From: Sapria himalayana | Taxonomy: Eukaryota > Streptophyta > Magnoliopsida > Malpighiales > Rafflesiaceae | Assembly: GCA_029783825.1 (NCBI GenBank) | Contig: JAREIK010001718.1 | Coordinates: forward strand, 467,435 to 531,434 | Direction: 5' to 3' | Length of the DNA: 64,000 nt | Shown here: positions 37,790 to 48,972 of the stretch, piece by piece | Layout: each line of letters opens with the position of its first letter | How positions within the stretch are numbered: the stretch's first letter is position 1 | The notes under the pieces: generated by a model | Database searches by the model: none | What the model was told of the DNA's origin: nothing | Seen by the model: the letters and a program-made list of their open reading frames with translations, nothing else | Translations under genes and position numbers: made by a program

Positions 37790-37996
37790 TTTTGCAATCA
37801 AAATAGCCAGGGAATTTTCCCTTGCTAATTTAGCTAGAGATTTTTCCTTACTAATTTAGCTAGGGAAATTATTATTTTAGCTAGAGATTTTTTCGTCCCT
37901 ACAATTTTTTTGCTAAGGGACTATCTCCCTCGCTAATATTTAGCGATGAACACTTTAGATTAGGAAAGCTTCTATCACCGTTTAGCGATAGAAACT

Positions 37997-38517
37997 TAGA
38001 GGTGTCAACCCGGTCGGGCCGGCCCGGCCCGGCACGAGGCACGACACGATTTAGCCGTGCCTGGGCCGGTCCGGCATGGAAATTTCCCGTGCCTGGGCTC
38101 GTGCTGTGCTTAGTCCGGCACGGTACCAGTGCTTACTCTTTTTTTTTTAAAAAAATTAGGGTTTCGGGCGCGCCCGATTCCTAATTTTTTTTAGAATCAG
38201 GGTGTCGGGCGTGCCCAATCCCTAATTTTTTTTAGAATTAGGGTTTCGGGCGTGCCTAATCCCTAATTTTTTTTAGAATTAGGGTTTCGGGCACGCCGAA
38301 ACCCTAAATTTTTTTTTTAATTTAGGGTTCGGCCCGACCGGGCCGAACCCGGCGAATTGTGCCGCAGGCCCATGCCGGGCTGAACCCCCAAAAAACCATG
38401 CCGGAATAGGCACGACACGGTTACTGTTCCGTGCCGTGCCTGGCCCGGCACGAAAGCCCGGTTGGGCCTGGAAAAAACATGCCGGGCCGGCTCGGCACGG
38501 CCTGTTTGACACCTCAA
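37997..38517. mobile_element. hAT-type MITE, 521 bp, nested in CACTA end
   Basis: 12-bp terminal inverted repeats TAGAGGTGTCAA (left) and TTGACACCTCAA (right, one mismatch), flanked by perfect 8-bp repeats TAGAAACT at 37989-37996 and 38518-38525. The very GC-rich ends are full of GGCCCGGCAC motifs. The centre holds a 41-bp tandem repeat (see next). It is the same family as 490-886. It has no coding capacity; apparent frames of 60-83 codons here are products of low-complexity GC sequence. Confidence 0.9.
38152..38330. repeat. 41-bp tandem repeat with telomere-like motif inside the MITE
   Basis: About four units, each with AATTAGGGTTTCGGGC, a variable GCGTGCC segment and CCTAATTTTTTTT. Starts are near 38155, 38195, 38236 and 38278. 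The final unit meets its inverse (CCCTAAA...TTTAGGG), making a hairpin. TTTAGGG/CCCTAAA is the plant telomere heptamer, here probably coincidental. Confidence 0.75.
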
Positions 38518-38755
38518 TAGAAACTCTCATTCAGCTTGTTAATTTAGATAGAGAAATAATTATTTTAGCTAGAAATATTTCCGTCGCTAAAATTTTTAGC
38601 TAGGGAATCTTTCCCTCGCTAATTTTTAGTGATGAACACTTTATATTGGGAAAACTTTCATCTTTAATCCATCACTATATCCCTTTTAACGATGGAAAAC
38701 CCCCATTTAGCTAGGGAATTGTCCCTAGCTATTTGGGAATTTTCTTGTAGTAGTG

Positions 38756-39031
38756 TTAGAGTTGATGAGTGTCGTATTTAATTACTCTATCTTTGTTATT
38801 TATGTTATTTTGTCCTATCAATTATTTATTGAATTTGTTAGTGGATAAGTATCAAACATATCTACTCCAACTTTGTTATTTTTATTGTTTTGTTCTATCA
38901 GTATAAGATTATTGAGTATATTAGTGGATAAGAGGCAAAGTGGATAAGTCTTAGACTATATATATCCATAATGAGTTCAATAAAAGGGAAGAAAAATTTA
39001 TCTCCCAAATGTTTTTCTTTTCCTTCATATT
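38756..39031 (+). repeat. Gypsy F 5' LTR (left-truncated)
   Basis: It aligns to 52000-52380: TTAGAG..., TTGTTAGTGGATA, CT(A/T)CTCCAACTTTGT, TATTGAGTATATTAGTGGA and GAGTTCAATAAAA. The first ~75 bp of the 3' LTR have no counterpart, because the CACTA terminus occupies that place. It contains ACTATATATATCC, the likely TATA box. Confidence 0.75.
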
Positions 39032-39033
39032 AG

Positions 39034-39046
39034 TGGAATCAGAGGT
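39034..39046 (+). promoter_or_regulatory. Gypsy F primer-binding site (probable)
   Basis: TGGAATCAGAGGT just downstream of the LTR resembles the initiator-Met-tRNA complement TGGTATCAGAGC with differences. The position supports it. Confidence 0.6.
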
Positions 39047-39299
39047 GGTTTCGACAGGCCCCAAGTTCCACCATAGAAACTTAATAGGAAGAAAATGCAT
39101 AATTCTATAATGAGGTCAATAAAATATTTAGCGGACATGAGTCAAGCTCATGACACTTAATGATGCCTTACAAGTAGAGTTAATTGAGCTTCAAGCTCTC
39201 CGAATCTCATGTAGTTACAACCCTAAATATTTTTGAAATTAATCCATTATAGATGAAGAATCATTACAATGAAAAATCACTCATTCTAAACTGATTGAT

Positions 39300-39720
39300 G
39301 ACCACCATCTTAAACCTAATAAATAATCATTTAAAAAATTTAATGGAGATCATCCAACTAAATGATTTAAAATTCAAAATAATATTTTGATTTTTAATAT
39401 ATTATATTACACATAAAGTTCAACTAGCATCCTTTTATGTAGACGGAATTTCTCTACAATGACACAAGTGGTGGAAAATATTTTGTAGATCATCCACTTG
39501 GGACGAATTCACCAAGGCTATACAACTACAATATGACCCAATCAACTTTGAGGAGCCATCTGAAGCTTTGTCTTGCCTTAAACAAAATGTAATGGTGAAA
39601 TCTTAATAAGGATCTTTTGAAAGGCTTTCCCATCGAGGTGATGACATACCTAAAAGTTTTTAATTGGATGTTTTATTATAGGACTTTGATATGACATTCA
39701 CTTAGGCATAAAAATCAAAA
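39300..39720 (+). pseudogene. Gypsy F gag, broken
   Basis: Frames contain FNGDHPTK.FKIQNNI, STSILLCRRNFSTM, then a W....STWDEFTKAIQLQYD PINFEEPSEALSCLKQ segment across a frame change (read in short pieces). This is the Ty3/gypsy retrotransposon gag pattern F.G..P..W......F......W..F...L...F.P..Y.DP...L..L.Q. The remainder of gag, the knuckle and the protease (39720-40600) are too degraded to place confidently. Confidence 0.7.
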
Positions 39721-40599
39721 AACCCCATGCTTTGGGTTATATGATAAGGGTGGATAGGCTAGTGAATGAAGTTGTAGAGGAAAGCAAATCGATAAATTAA
39801 TTGTCATCCAATCCATATTAACATCAAGGGCACCCAATACAATGGCAAGTGTGCTCGACCCCCACTGAGTCAATTCACAAAACAAAGTTTGGGCACTCAG
39901 CCATGAACCTTCCATCAAATTACTAGTCAACATGCATGAGAACATTAAGAGAAGGGGTTTTGTTATTATTATCATGAGAAAGTTTCTTTGAGCCATCATT
40001 ACAAATAGAAACAATTATTCATGATTGATGATTCTTCCTAAGTTACCATTGAGGGTGATCGGCATGATCGATTACAATAAAAAATCACGAAGTTATATAT
40101 AAAGTTTATTTTCATGTGATTGTAAGTACTAAACACTCACAGACATTATGCATCCTTTGAAAGCTAATAAACAAGAATGTAATGGTTTTATTTAATTGCT
40201 GAAGTACTCACAATTTTATTGATTAGGTTATCGCCTTGAGGCTTAAGTTTCCAATAATCTAGGAAAAAAAAACTCCAAGTCATGGTGACTAACCAAGAGA
40301 AGATAAAATGTATTGGATAAGGCATTCGCTCACCCCTACTATTAAAGCATTTTTCATCACCATTAACCACTACATTCTTCATATCAAAGCATGCTAGTTG
40401 GTATTAGGAGTGCAATAACTTGAGCCACTCAAACCCATAAAGATGGCTACATGTAGCTAATCATGAATTTCAATGTTATGGCCTTATGGGACATCTCACA
40501 CCTTCCAGGGATAAGGACAAACTAGCTTTGAAGTCTTAATAGACAAATAATTAAATGGATTACAAGGTATGCAGCTCTTTCTTCAAATGGTTCCTTCCA

Positions 40600-42825
40600 A
40601 GAGCAACAACCAACCACATTTTTATCCATTTGTGATTACCCAAATTCTAGCTAAATTTTCTAAAATATTTATCACTTGGATACTTACCTCCAAGGTGCCC
40701 ATCGAATAACTAGATCTCATTGTTACTGAATATGAGACCAATGACTATGAGACAATATTTATACCCTTATTACCAAAAAATAAGATAAAGAAGATGGTAA
40801 AAAATATTTTGCTATCTAATTTTATAAGGCCAAGCAAGAGTGTATTCCCATCCTTGGTTCTATTTATGATACTTATCTTTGATATCCTTGGTTTTGTGTA
40901 GATTAGTAAGTTTGGAATGATATTATAAAAGATAAGTATCTACTCTATGATATTGATGAACTATCAGATGAGCTCCATGAATCCAAACTAATACTCCAAA
41001 TTAAATTTACACCAAGGATATCATCAAATTCATTTGAAAGAAGATGGTGTTCTTAAAACCCTATTGCATACACATGAAAGCTATTAAAAATTTGTAGTAA
41101 TTTTATTTGGTGTCACTAATGCTCTAGCTATATTTCAAAGTTTCATGATAAACAATATCTTCCGATGTTATCTCCAAAATTTATTTTGGTTTTCTTGGTT
41201 GATATTCTAGTCTATTTGAAATCATGAAAAGTTTATCTCACACATTTATATATTGTTTTACAAATCCTATTAACTAATAATTTGTTTTTAAGGTGTCAAA
41301 ATGTCAATTTGGTATTTCAAATCCTATTAACTTAGTTTGGTCATATAATTTTAGAATAGGTTGCTGGGTTTGGCATGCAACAACTAAAATTTTATTTATA
41401 ATAATGAGAATGCAGCAATTAATTTGACTCATCTCATGCATTAGGAGAGATTTCAACGGGATCAATTAGTAGAGAGTATCTTCAAAAAAGTAAAAAAGAA
41501 TTTGATTTCACTACCAATTTTTTGTATTCCCAATTTCTCTCTACATGCTTCGATTTTACTACCAATTTTATGCATTCTAAATTTATCTCAACAATTAATG
41601 CTTGAATAAGATGCTAATGGAGTCATAATTGATTCAATTCAAACCCAAAAAAAAAAAAACAATTAGTGGTGTATTTCAACTAAGCATTTAAAGTATCAAC
41701 ATTAGTATTATCTACCTATGACAAAGAAATATTGGCAATCATCAAAGTGATCATTAAATGATGCCCAACAAAATTGATTTATGGTGTATTTCAGTGAACC
41801 ATTGAAAGGATTGACATTAGTATTATCTACCTATCAAAAGACAATATTTGTTATCATCATGGTAATCAAGAAATTATTATCATATTTTATTTGGAAAGCT
41901 ACTTATCATCCACATGCACCAAAGTAGTCTCAAGCACCTACAAGAGCAAGAATTATTATGCTAGCATAAACATGATGGTTGCGAAAATTTTTGGGCATGA
42001 TTATAGACTTGGGTATACATGTGAACCAAAAAATCAAGGTACACATTCACTATCACATGTAGTTGAATACCAACTATTATCAATTGCTATCCTATGCGTA
42101 GAATGTTGGCTAATACTTCAATAGGAAGTCCAACATGACTATTTTATGGGGGGTTGTTAGAAAACTTCTCTCTCAATCAAATCCCAACTTGTTTCAACAT
42201 GATGAGGGATGGTTTAAAGGAAAAGATTTATTTGAGCTCCATCTCACCATTGATTCCAAAGATTCTTAATCAATGTTGCTCATCATCCATTTGGTAAGTA
42301 TTTTGGGTTTCGAAAATTCTTTTCCAATGTGAAGTATACTTTTTTTGTCTAATATGTGATGGATGATGAAAGATTTTTTTGCAACAAAGTGATATTTATG
42401 AATGATTCAAAAACAAATTGCATGAAGTTGATAGGGTTGCTTCAACCACTACCCATTCCTACTCAATTGTGGACTGATGTCTCATTGAAATCTATTGAGG
42501 GACTATTATTCTTATAATAATATACTACCATCATCGTCATCATAGATCAATTGACATACGATACTCATTTTTTAGCCTTAAAACACTTATTTACTACTAT
42601 AAATATTACTAAGGTATTTATTTCCAATGAGGTTCACATCCCCACACTGATGGCCAAATTGTTAGGAATCAAGTTAAGGTGTTTATCAGTATTTTTTGGA
42701 GAACAATATTCTAGTTACACGGAATCAAGTTGAATATGAGCTCACATTTACATCCCTACACTAATGGCCAAATTGAAGATGTAAATCAAACTTTGTAATA
42801 ATATTTAAGATGAATTTTAAGTAAC
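40600..42825 (+). pseudogene. Gypsy F pol, first part (RT, RNase H, start of integrase), broken
   Basis: RT at 41000-41170: LHQGYHQIHLKEDGVLKTLL, FGVTNALAIFQSFM, NNIFRCYLQ. RNase H at about 41610-41900: DANGVII, then TYDKEILAIIKVI-type blocks, appearing twice (near 41700 and 41820). Integrase at 42440-42820: PLPIPTQLWTDVSLKSIEGL, VIIDQLTYDTHFLALKHL, INITKVFISNEVHIPTL, and VNQTL....R. RT before integrase is the gypsy order. Similarity is to plant chromovirus-type elements. It stops at about 42825 where element G begins and resumes at about 51230. Confidence 0.8.
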
Positions 42826-45040
42826 TATTTGGTATATTAATACTAAATATTACTAATTGTCTTTGTAAGTATTATTAATGTCTTTTCAAAATAGAATAAT
42901 TTCACAAAATTATAGTTTTGATAGGTTATGATGAATAGTAATAAAGTTGAGTAATTTTTATATGAAATATAATACTTGGTAAAATTATTAAATAGGAGGA
43001 GAGTGAAAAGTCATGTAAAGCCATAATATTTCTCATATTATGATTTAGTTACATCTTCAAGAACATATAGAGTAGTTTTGATATCTATTTATGGCTAAAA
43101 TTATACACAATTAGTCATAATAATCTTTATATATTATGAATTTTCTACATTATAGACACAATCATTTTATTATGTAACTTATTCATTTTTGCAACAAAAA
43201 TATTTTGGAGTCACACCCATACTAGCTTAGTAACACTTTAATGGCTATGATATTTATTTTATGTTATAATATCTATGTACCTTGCTAGAGATAAAATGCA
43301 TGCCTTTCTCTTTTCAAATCCACAAATACTAGTAAAAGTCATGGTGATTCTTCAGCACCATGACTTTTGGCTATAAAGAATTATACAGAACATTTACCTA
43401 AGCCATGTCTATTTCTAGGACCATAATTTTTTTTCAAGAAAAAAGGTCAAGGCAATGATCATTCATAATACCATGACTTTGAGTTATTAAAATAAAATTC
43501 ATGAGTTGTAGCCATTCTTAACACCACAACTTCATGTTATAGAGAACAAATTCAAGAGACACAATCAATCTTAGTACTATGGCAATCAAAAAAAAAAGAG
43601 ACCAATGTTATGGTCATCTACAATGCCATGACTTTGTATTATAGAGAGGCAAGACTAAAGTCATAGCCATTCCTCTAGCGCATTGACTTTCTAGTTGAAA
43701 ACACACCAAGACACATGAGTATAAAAGTCATGAAATCGAGAAAATGAAAAAAAAAGAGTCGTGAAGGATAGAAAAGATGAAAAATTCTTACAAACCCAAG
43801 GAGGAATCCATGAGAAAGAAGATAATGCAACGCACATGCCTAAACCATAAAAGGACTTGAATTCCAACTACCATTTAGGGCATATTTGATATGCACTAAA
43901 TAAGAATAATGTATTTAGGAATTTGAATCCTAGATTCTTCTGAGGGGTATTTTTGTGAATATCAAATTCCCTGATATGTATTTCAAATTATTTATGTGAA
44001 CGTATCCCTAATGTTAGGTTAAATTGAGGTCTAGGGTTGGTATATTTTATTATGTATGATAGATATATAATTGATAAATTTTATGTTTAGGTTGTGTTGT
44101 GGTTTGGTTATTGATATATATGATATTTATTTAGAATTAAAATTTTGGTTTTACTATTGGAAGGTTTATATATATTATCATAGTTAATGATGATAGGTAA
44201 GTCATGATGGACACCAATGCATAATAGTAAGAAGGAGGTGATAACCTTTTTGATCATAATGTGTGATATAAGTCGATATGTCAAAACCTAAAATTGAGAT
44301 AAGTTTAATCATTGGAAGTATAATACTTAATACTAAAAGTATGAATGCTTTTATAAGTTAATCCAAAGTGCATATCTTAAATGAATTGACCCTCAATTGA
44401 TATGTGAGTTTTAAAAAATATTTTCCTATGAGTTTCAGCTTTAGTATGTGAGTCAGATGTCACCGTGGCAAATAGTGATATGTAAGACATGAGATATCCG
44501 TGAGTGGATGTAACTAATATGGTAGTAATAGTCTTACAAATTATAAGTTACCATATGAATACTATCAGATATATTTATAGAAAAATATAAGTTAGTTGTC
44601 AAGATTTTGCTACTTATGAAGTTGAAAGTATAAATATTTTTAATATTATATTAGTTCATGTCTTTATGAGACATGAGATCAAAGAATAAATATATATATA
44701 TATATATGAAGTAACCATTAAGGGTAGTTAATGAGTTTTATAAAAGCTATGGAATTTTTAATAACTTTTAAGTAGGGATTATTTATTTTTTTGTGTGGTA
44801 AAGTATCAATGATATAATTACGGGATGATCATAATTATGAAGAACTCAATATGTGATAATTATCTTGTCTGCCAATGGGGCATTAGGATATTCTTATAAT
44901 AATCTAACCTTCATTATATAACCAATTATAGTAATAATCAGATAATTTAGATATTTCATTATGGGTAATGAAATGGACCAATCCTAGAATCTAAGAGATA
45001 TACCAAAAACCCAATTCTATTTACTTTTAAAAAATAGGCA
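42826..45040 (+). repeat. Gypsy G 5' LTR
   Basis: Homologous over its length to 48973-51065: it starts TATTTGGTATA, then AATGAT...AATTATAACTCTGATAG-type blocks, CATTTA..CAAGAGCATATA, TCTTCTGAGGGGT and GGTCTAGG.TTG. It contains a GAGTATAAAAGTCATGAAAT promoter-like segment near 43718 and the hairpin minisatellite at 43330-43700. Confidence 0.8.
43330..43700. repeat. Hairpin minisatellite within gypsy G LTR
   Basis: Seven units at about 53-bp spacing, each an imperfect inverted repeat of the form AAGTCATGGYNATTC...GCCATGACTTT. The first is perfect: a 13-bp stem AAAAGTCATGGTG / CACCATGACTTTT (43334-43346, 43356-43368) around a 9-nt loop. A decayed equivalent lies in the 3' LTR at about 49430-49830. 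Confidence 0.75.
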
Positions 45041-45239
45041 TCATAATAAGTCACAATAAATTTGTGATGCCACTATATAAGATTATTTAGTTTAGTTAGT
45101 CAAATTTAGTTGATATAAATATTTTTTTTTTAAAAAAATAATTCTATTTTAGTAGTTTGGATGATAACATTTTGATTAATGTGTTTTGATTTGCATAGTT
45201 TTTCTAGTATTTATTTTTTGTATATGTTATTGTAATTAT

Positions 45240-46180
45240 TTATTTTTTAGCCACAATTTCAATTGAGCAAAACTCTAGGGCTAAGCTAATACCTTTTGAC
45301 CTAGAAAGTGAGAAAAAAAAGAACTATTGTAATAGAAGATGACTATGCATAGCCCAAATTATCAAATGATGAAGCCGTCATTCTATAACTAGTGTTTCTT
45401 ATCTCTTATTTGATTGTAACCTAAATCATTTCTATTATCAAAAGGTTATGAGCTATGGAGATCTGAAATGTGAGAACTATGAAGAGTTGTCTCGTTGGAA
45501 TGATGTGCATTAGAAATCCCCTTCAGTATTTGATTATATTCTTATTGCATTACTCGCTAAGACAAAATGAAATAAAGATATAAATGACTATCATAGTAAA
45601 ATATTTAGTTTTGAATAGGGAAATCAAATATTATGATGAGTGAGAAAAATATACCAAGTGCAAGAGTGCATGTAGAAAAAAAATTTAGAGGTATTCATGC
45701 GAATCTCATTCTAGAGCAATAAAAAATTAGATGAAAAAAATACATAAATAAAAGATGAAGAGGTTGAACTGAAAGATGTCATGACTTTTCTCATGGTTTC
45801 AAAAAGAATAATGACTTTGAAGTTCCATATGGGAAATCTAGATATCGTGGCACATGAAAAAGTCCCCACACAAGAGAAGAAAGTCACAACATCAGTTGAA
45901 AAATTCATGATTAATTCTGATGTTGTAACCTTCACGAGGAACTCCAAATCACCTTAATTATGCTTTGTTGGAGGAAGAAAAAACAAAACCAATTATTATT
46001 CCAGTAGCATTAATAGTTGAAATGGGCGCCACCATGAATCTCATAAAAAATATACTAGTATTATTACTTGATCACTTGAAAATATTAAAAAATTAGTTTA
46101 TCAGTATACATGCATATGATTTTTATGAAGGAGGATGTGAAGCTAACAATTGAGCACCAATGGGAGTTAAATCTAATCAT
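45240..46180 (+). pseudogene. Gypsy G residual gag/protease region
   Basis: Between the LTR and RT the sequence is open in short pieces only. A run of K/E-rich short frames (45700-45950) and a segment reading LDHLKILKN are all I can see. By position it should be gag and protease, but no knuckle or DSG-type site is visible. Confidence 0.35.
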
Positions 46181-48170
46181 GAAATATTTGGTAAAAAATG
46201 AGATTGTGAATGCTGAATGCAGATATCATTTATGCTATATATGATAGATATCTTATGGATGAGTCCAATTTATTTTGTAACAAATAAAAAAAAATTGACA
46301 AAAATTAAACTATGACTAGCGAAAATATTTTCACACATGTAATCACCAAATTATGATTATGCATTGATTATCAGAAATTGAACAATGCAATAATAAATAA
46401 TTATTATCCACTTTCATTCATGGATCAGATATTAGACAAAATAATGTCTCATTCATTTTATCAGTTTCTAGATAGATATTTAGGATATAATTATATTCTA
46501 ATTGACTTGATAGATTAAGAAAGAATGATATTCACTTACATCTATAGAACTTTTTCATTTAAGAGAATACCAATTGGTATTTATAATGCTCCGACCATAT
46601 TTTTAAGAAGTAATACTACTATTTTTTTTGACTTTAATGAAAAAATTATAGAGATATTGATTGATAATTTTTCTATCTATGAAAATTCTTTTGAAGGAAA
46701 TATTCATAACCCAAAGATCATATCGAGTGATATAAAGATAAAAAGTTTGTCTTCAACTAGGAGAAATATCACTTTATGCTTAATGAAGAGATCATACCAA
46801 GACATGAGTCTCTGATAGAGAATTAGAGATGGATGACATAAAGGTATCAGTGATCAATTTTCTACCACACCCTATGATAGTCAAGGAGGTTTGAAGTTTC
46901 CTTGCACACATGGAGTTTTATTGGTGATTTACCAAAAACTCTTTGAAGATAGCAAAACCAATGTGTAAACTATTGAAGGTAGATGGCACAAAGGTATCAG
47001 CGATCAACCCCTTGCCACACCATATGATAGGCAAGGAGGTTTGAAGTTTCTTTGGGTAGATGGAGTTTTACTTATGATTCATCAACAACTTGTTTAAGTT
47101 AGTGAAACCATTATGTAAACTATTGGAGAAGGATATGATATTTAATTTTGATCAAGAATGCATCAAAGTCTTTTAAGAGTTAAAATTTATAAAAGCCTAA
47201 TCTTGTTGATGATTAAAAAAAGGTAAGCTAAGACTGATAAGATGAATACATTTTATCCTATGACAAGAACAAGAGTGACAATGTGATAGTCGCCCATTTA
47301 TTATGATTGGAATCTAGGGGTAAAAGAATATGAGGCTAAAATTTCGAAGGATTTCTTAGATAAATAAGTTTTGATGATAGGGTCCATGCTGCCTTGGTAA
47401 AACAATTTTTTAACTGTTTAGCATGTGCTATCTTACCCTTTATCTCACTATGCACCAAAAGAAAAAATTCTTGTATGAAGTGATAAAATACTAATGGAAT
47501 GATCCATTTATCTTTAGAAGATACATTGATCAGATTATAATAAGATATGTGCTCGAGAAGTCCAATCAAAGATCATCCTCAAATGTCACTCATCATCTTA
47601 TGAAGGGCATTTTTTAGGTAATAAAAGTACACACAAGGTATTTTAATATATTTTTTCTATCCTTCAATATTTTTAGATTGTCAGAATATGGTATGATGGT
47701 ATGATATATACCAAATATTAGGGAACATATCTAAGCAACATGAAATGCCACTTAACTTTATCTTTGAAGTGGAGATCTTTGATGTATGGAAAATTAACTT
47801 CATGAGCCCTTTTCCAACATCTTGTAAGAAAAAATATATTCCATTGGTAGAGGACTACATGTTAAACTAGGTGGAAATAGTAGTAACATAGAAAAATGAT
47901 GCAAAAATAGTTGTGGGTTTCTAATGAATAAAAATTTTTACTATGTTCGACATGCCATGATATATCATAAGTGATAAAAGTAGTAATTTCTATAACCAAT
48001 TATTTGGTATGCACTTGATAAAGTATGAGACTAGGAATAAGAAGAGACTTCTATATCATCCACAAATAAATGACTAAGCAAAAAAATCAAATAGAGTGAT
48101 CAAAAATATTTTGAAGAAGATGGTCAATCAATCTATAAAATATTATTCTCAACATTTGGAGGAATGACAA
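46180..48170 (+). pseudogene. Gypsy G pol (RT to integrase), broken
   Basis: RT at 46190-46800: CIDYQKLNNAIINNYYPLSF, MDQILDKIMSHSFYQFLD, YNYILIDLID, TYIYRTFSFKRIPIGIYNAP and IIEILIDNFSIYENSFE; the last is the equivalent of the (Y/V)(M/L)DDFSV catalytic block with one Asp replaced. A connection segment (LPHPMIVKEV.SFL, KIAKPMCKLLK) follows and is duplicated in tandem. Integrase at 47720-48170: GNISKQHEMPLNFIFEVEIF, VWKINFMSPFPTS, DAKIVVGF, IISDKSSNFYNQLF, YHPQIND, SNRVIKNILKKMVNQ. Wording of the motifs fits Athila/Tat plant gypsy elements. Stops are scattered but the integrase is long and readable. Confidence 0.85.
46829..47128 (+). repeat. 150-bp tandem duplication inside gypsy G pol
   Basis: Two copies (46829-46977 and 46978-47128) of the segment encoding KVS.IN.LPH.MI.KEV, SF...MEFY, then KP(M/L)CKLL. 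They differ by about 15-20%, so the duplication is older than many point changes. Confidence 0.8.
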
Positions 48171-48962
48171 TGGGCTTATAATATTGAACTTCCTATGGAG
48201 AAGTCATAGTAAAATCTGAAAATGGAGCGAAAATAAAAGTAAATTGGAAAAAAGGTGAAATATTTCATGGCTAAAATGAATATTCTAGAGGATCCAAAGG
48301 TAGGAGATACAGAAGCAGAGACAATGATGAAAGTCATGGCTTTTATCAGTGTCATGACTTTGGAGATACAGAAGCTAAATGAATAAGATGCAACAACCCA
48401 TAATGCCAGACTTTGGTGATCCCCAAAAAAAAATCCAAAACTATGGTCCAACAAAAATCTATGACAATTTAAAAAGTCATGATATCCATGAAAGAAATAT
48501 CAAAAAAAGGGAAACCTCTAAGAAAAAAAAACCTAGAATATGATTTAACACTAAAATAGAATTCTAGAAGATAGGAGAAAGTGAAAGATACACTAAAAAG
48601 CTAATCTAGATAGTTGAGATCACAAATAGAAGTAATAACTAATTGATAGTCTAACTACAGATATTAAACATAAACTACTTGAGAGGAAATCCAAAATTTT
48701 TTTTTGTATAATATATGAAATAATAAATTATCTAATTTTTTACAAAAATCATAATTCATATTTTAGGCACCTACAAATTTAGATATGGAACTCAAACCTT
48801 ACTAAAATTCTTGTACATATCCACAAAAAGAAGTAGCCTCATCATCTAGATACACTATGGTACTCAAACCTAGTCATAACAAGAACTTATGTTGTATGGA
48901 TGGGAAGTCTAATTTTGTTTTTTTAGAGGGTGATTAATTGCTCAAGGATAAGCAATTACTTT

Positions 48963-48972
48963 AGTGTGAGAG
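48963..48972 (+). promoter_or_regulatory. Gypsy G polypurine tract
   Basis: AGTGTGAGAG precedes the 3' LTR start. Upstream, CTCAAGGATAAGCAATTACT matches the conserved CTCG.GGACGAGCAA..-type sequence found before the polypurine tract of Athila/Tat elements. Confidence 0.65.

Larger units (their letters stand above)
37790..38755 (+). mobile_element. 3' terminus of a second CACTA family, with nested MITE
   Basis: Subterminal repeats built on TAGCTAGGGAATTTTCCCT and TTTAGCGATGGAA recur on both sides of an inserted hAT MITE. The end TTTTCTTGTAGTAGTG (38740-38755) is the reverse complement of CACTACTACAAGAAAA, a classic CACTA terminus. The matching left end was not found in the window. The following bases TTA (38756-38758) would be the 3-bp target duplication. 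It abuts gypsy F LTR sequence. Confidence 0.75.

Noticed and set aside
38002..38530. Pro/Gly/Arg/Ala-rich frames on both strands
   Set aside because: Products of the GC-rich MITE; bounded by transposon termini and TSD.
41700..41900. Separate gene from the STYDKE-like block appearing twice in gypsy F
   Set aside because: Both are RNase H (…TY.KE.LAI…) segments; best explained as a duplicated pol segment, too degraded to define boundaries.
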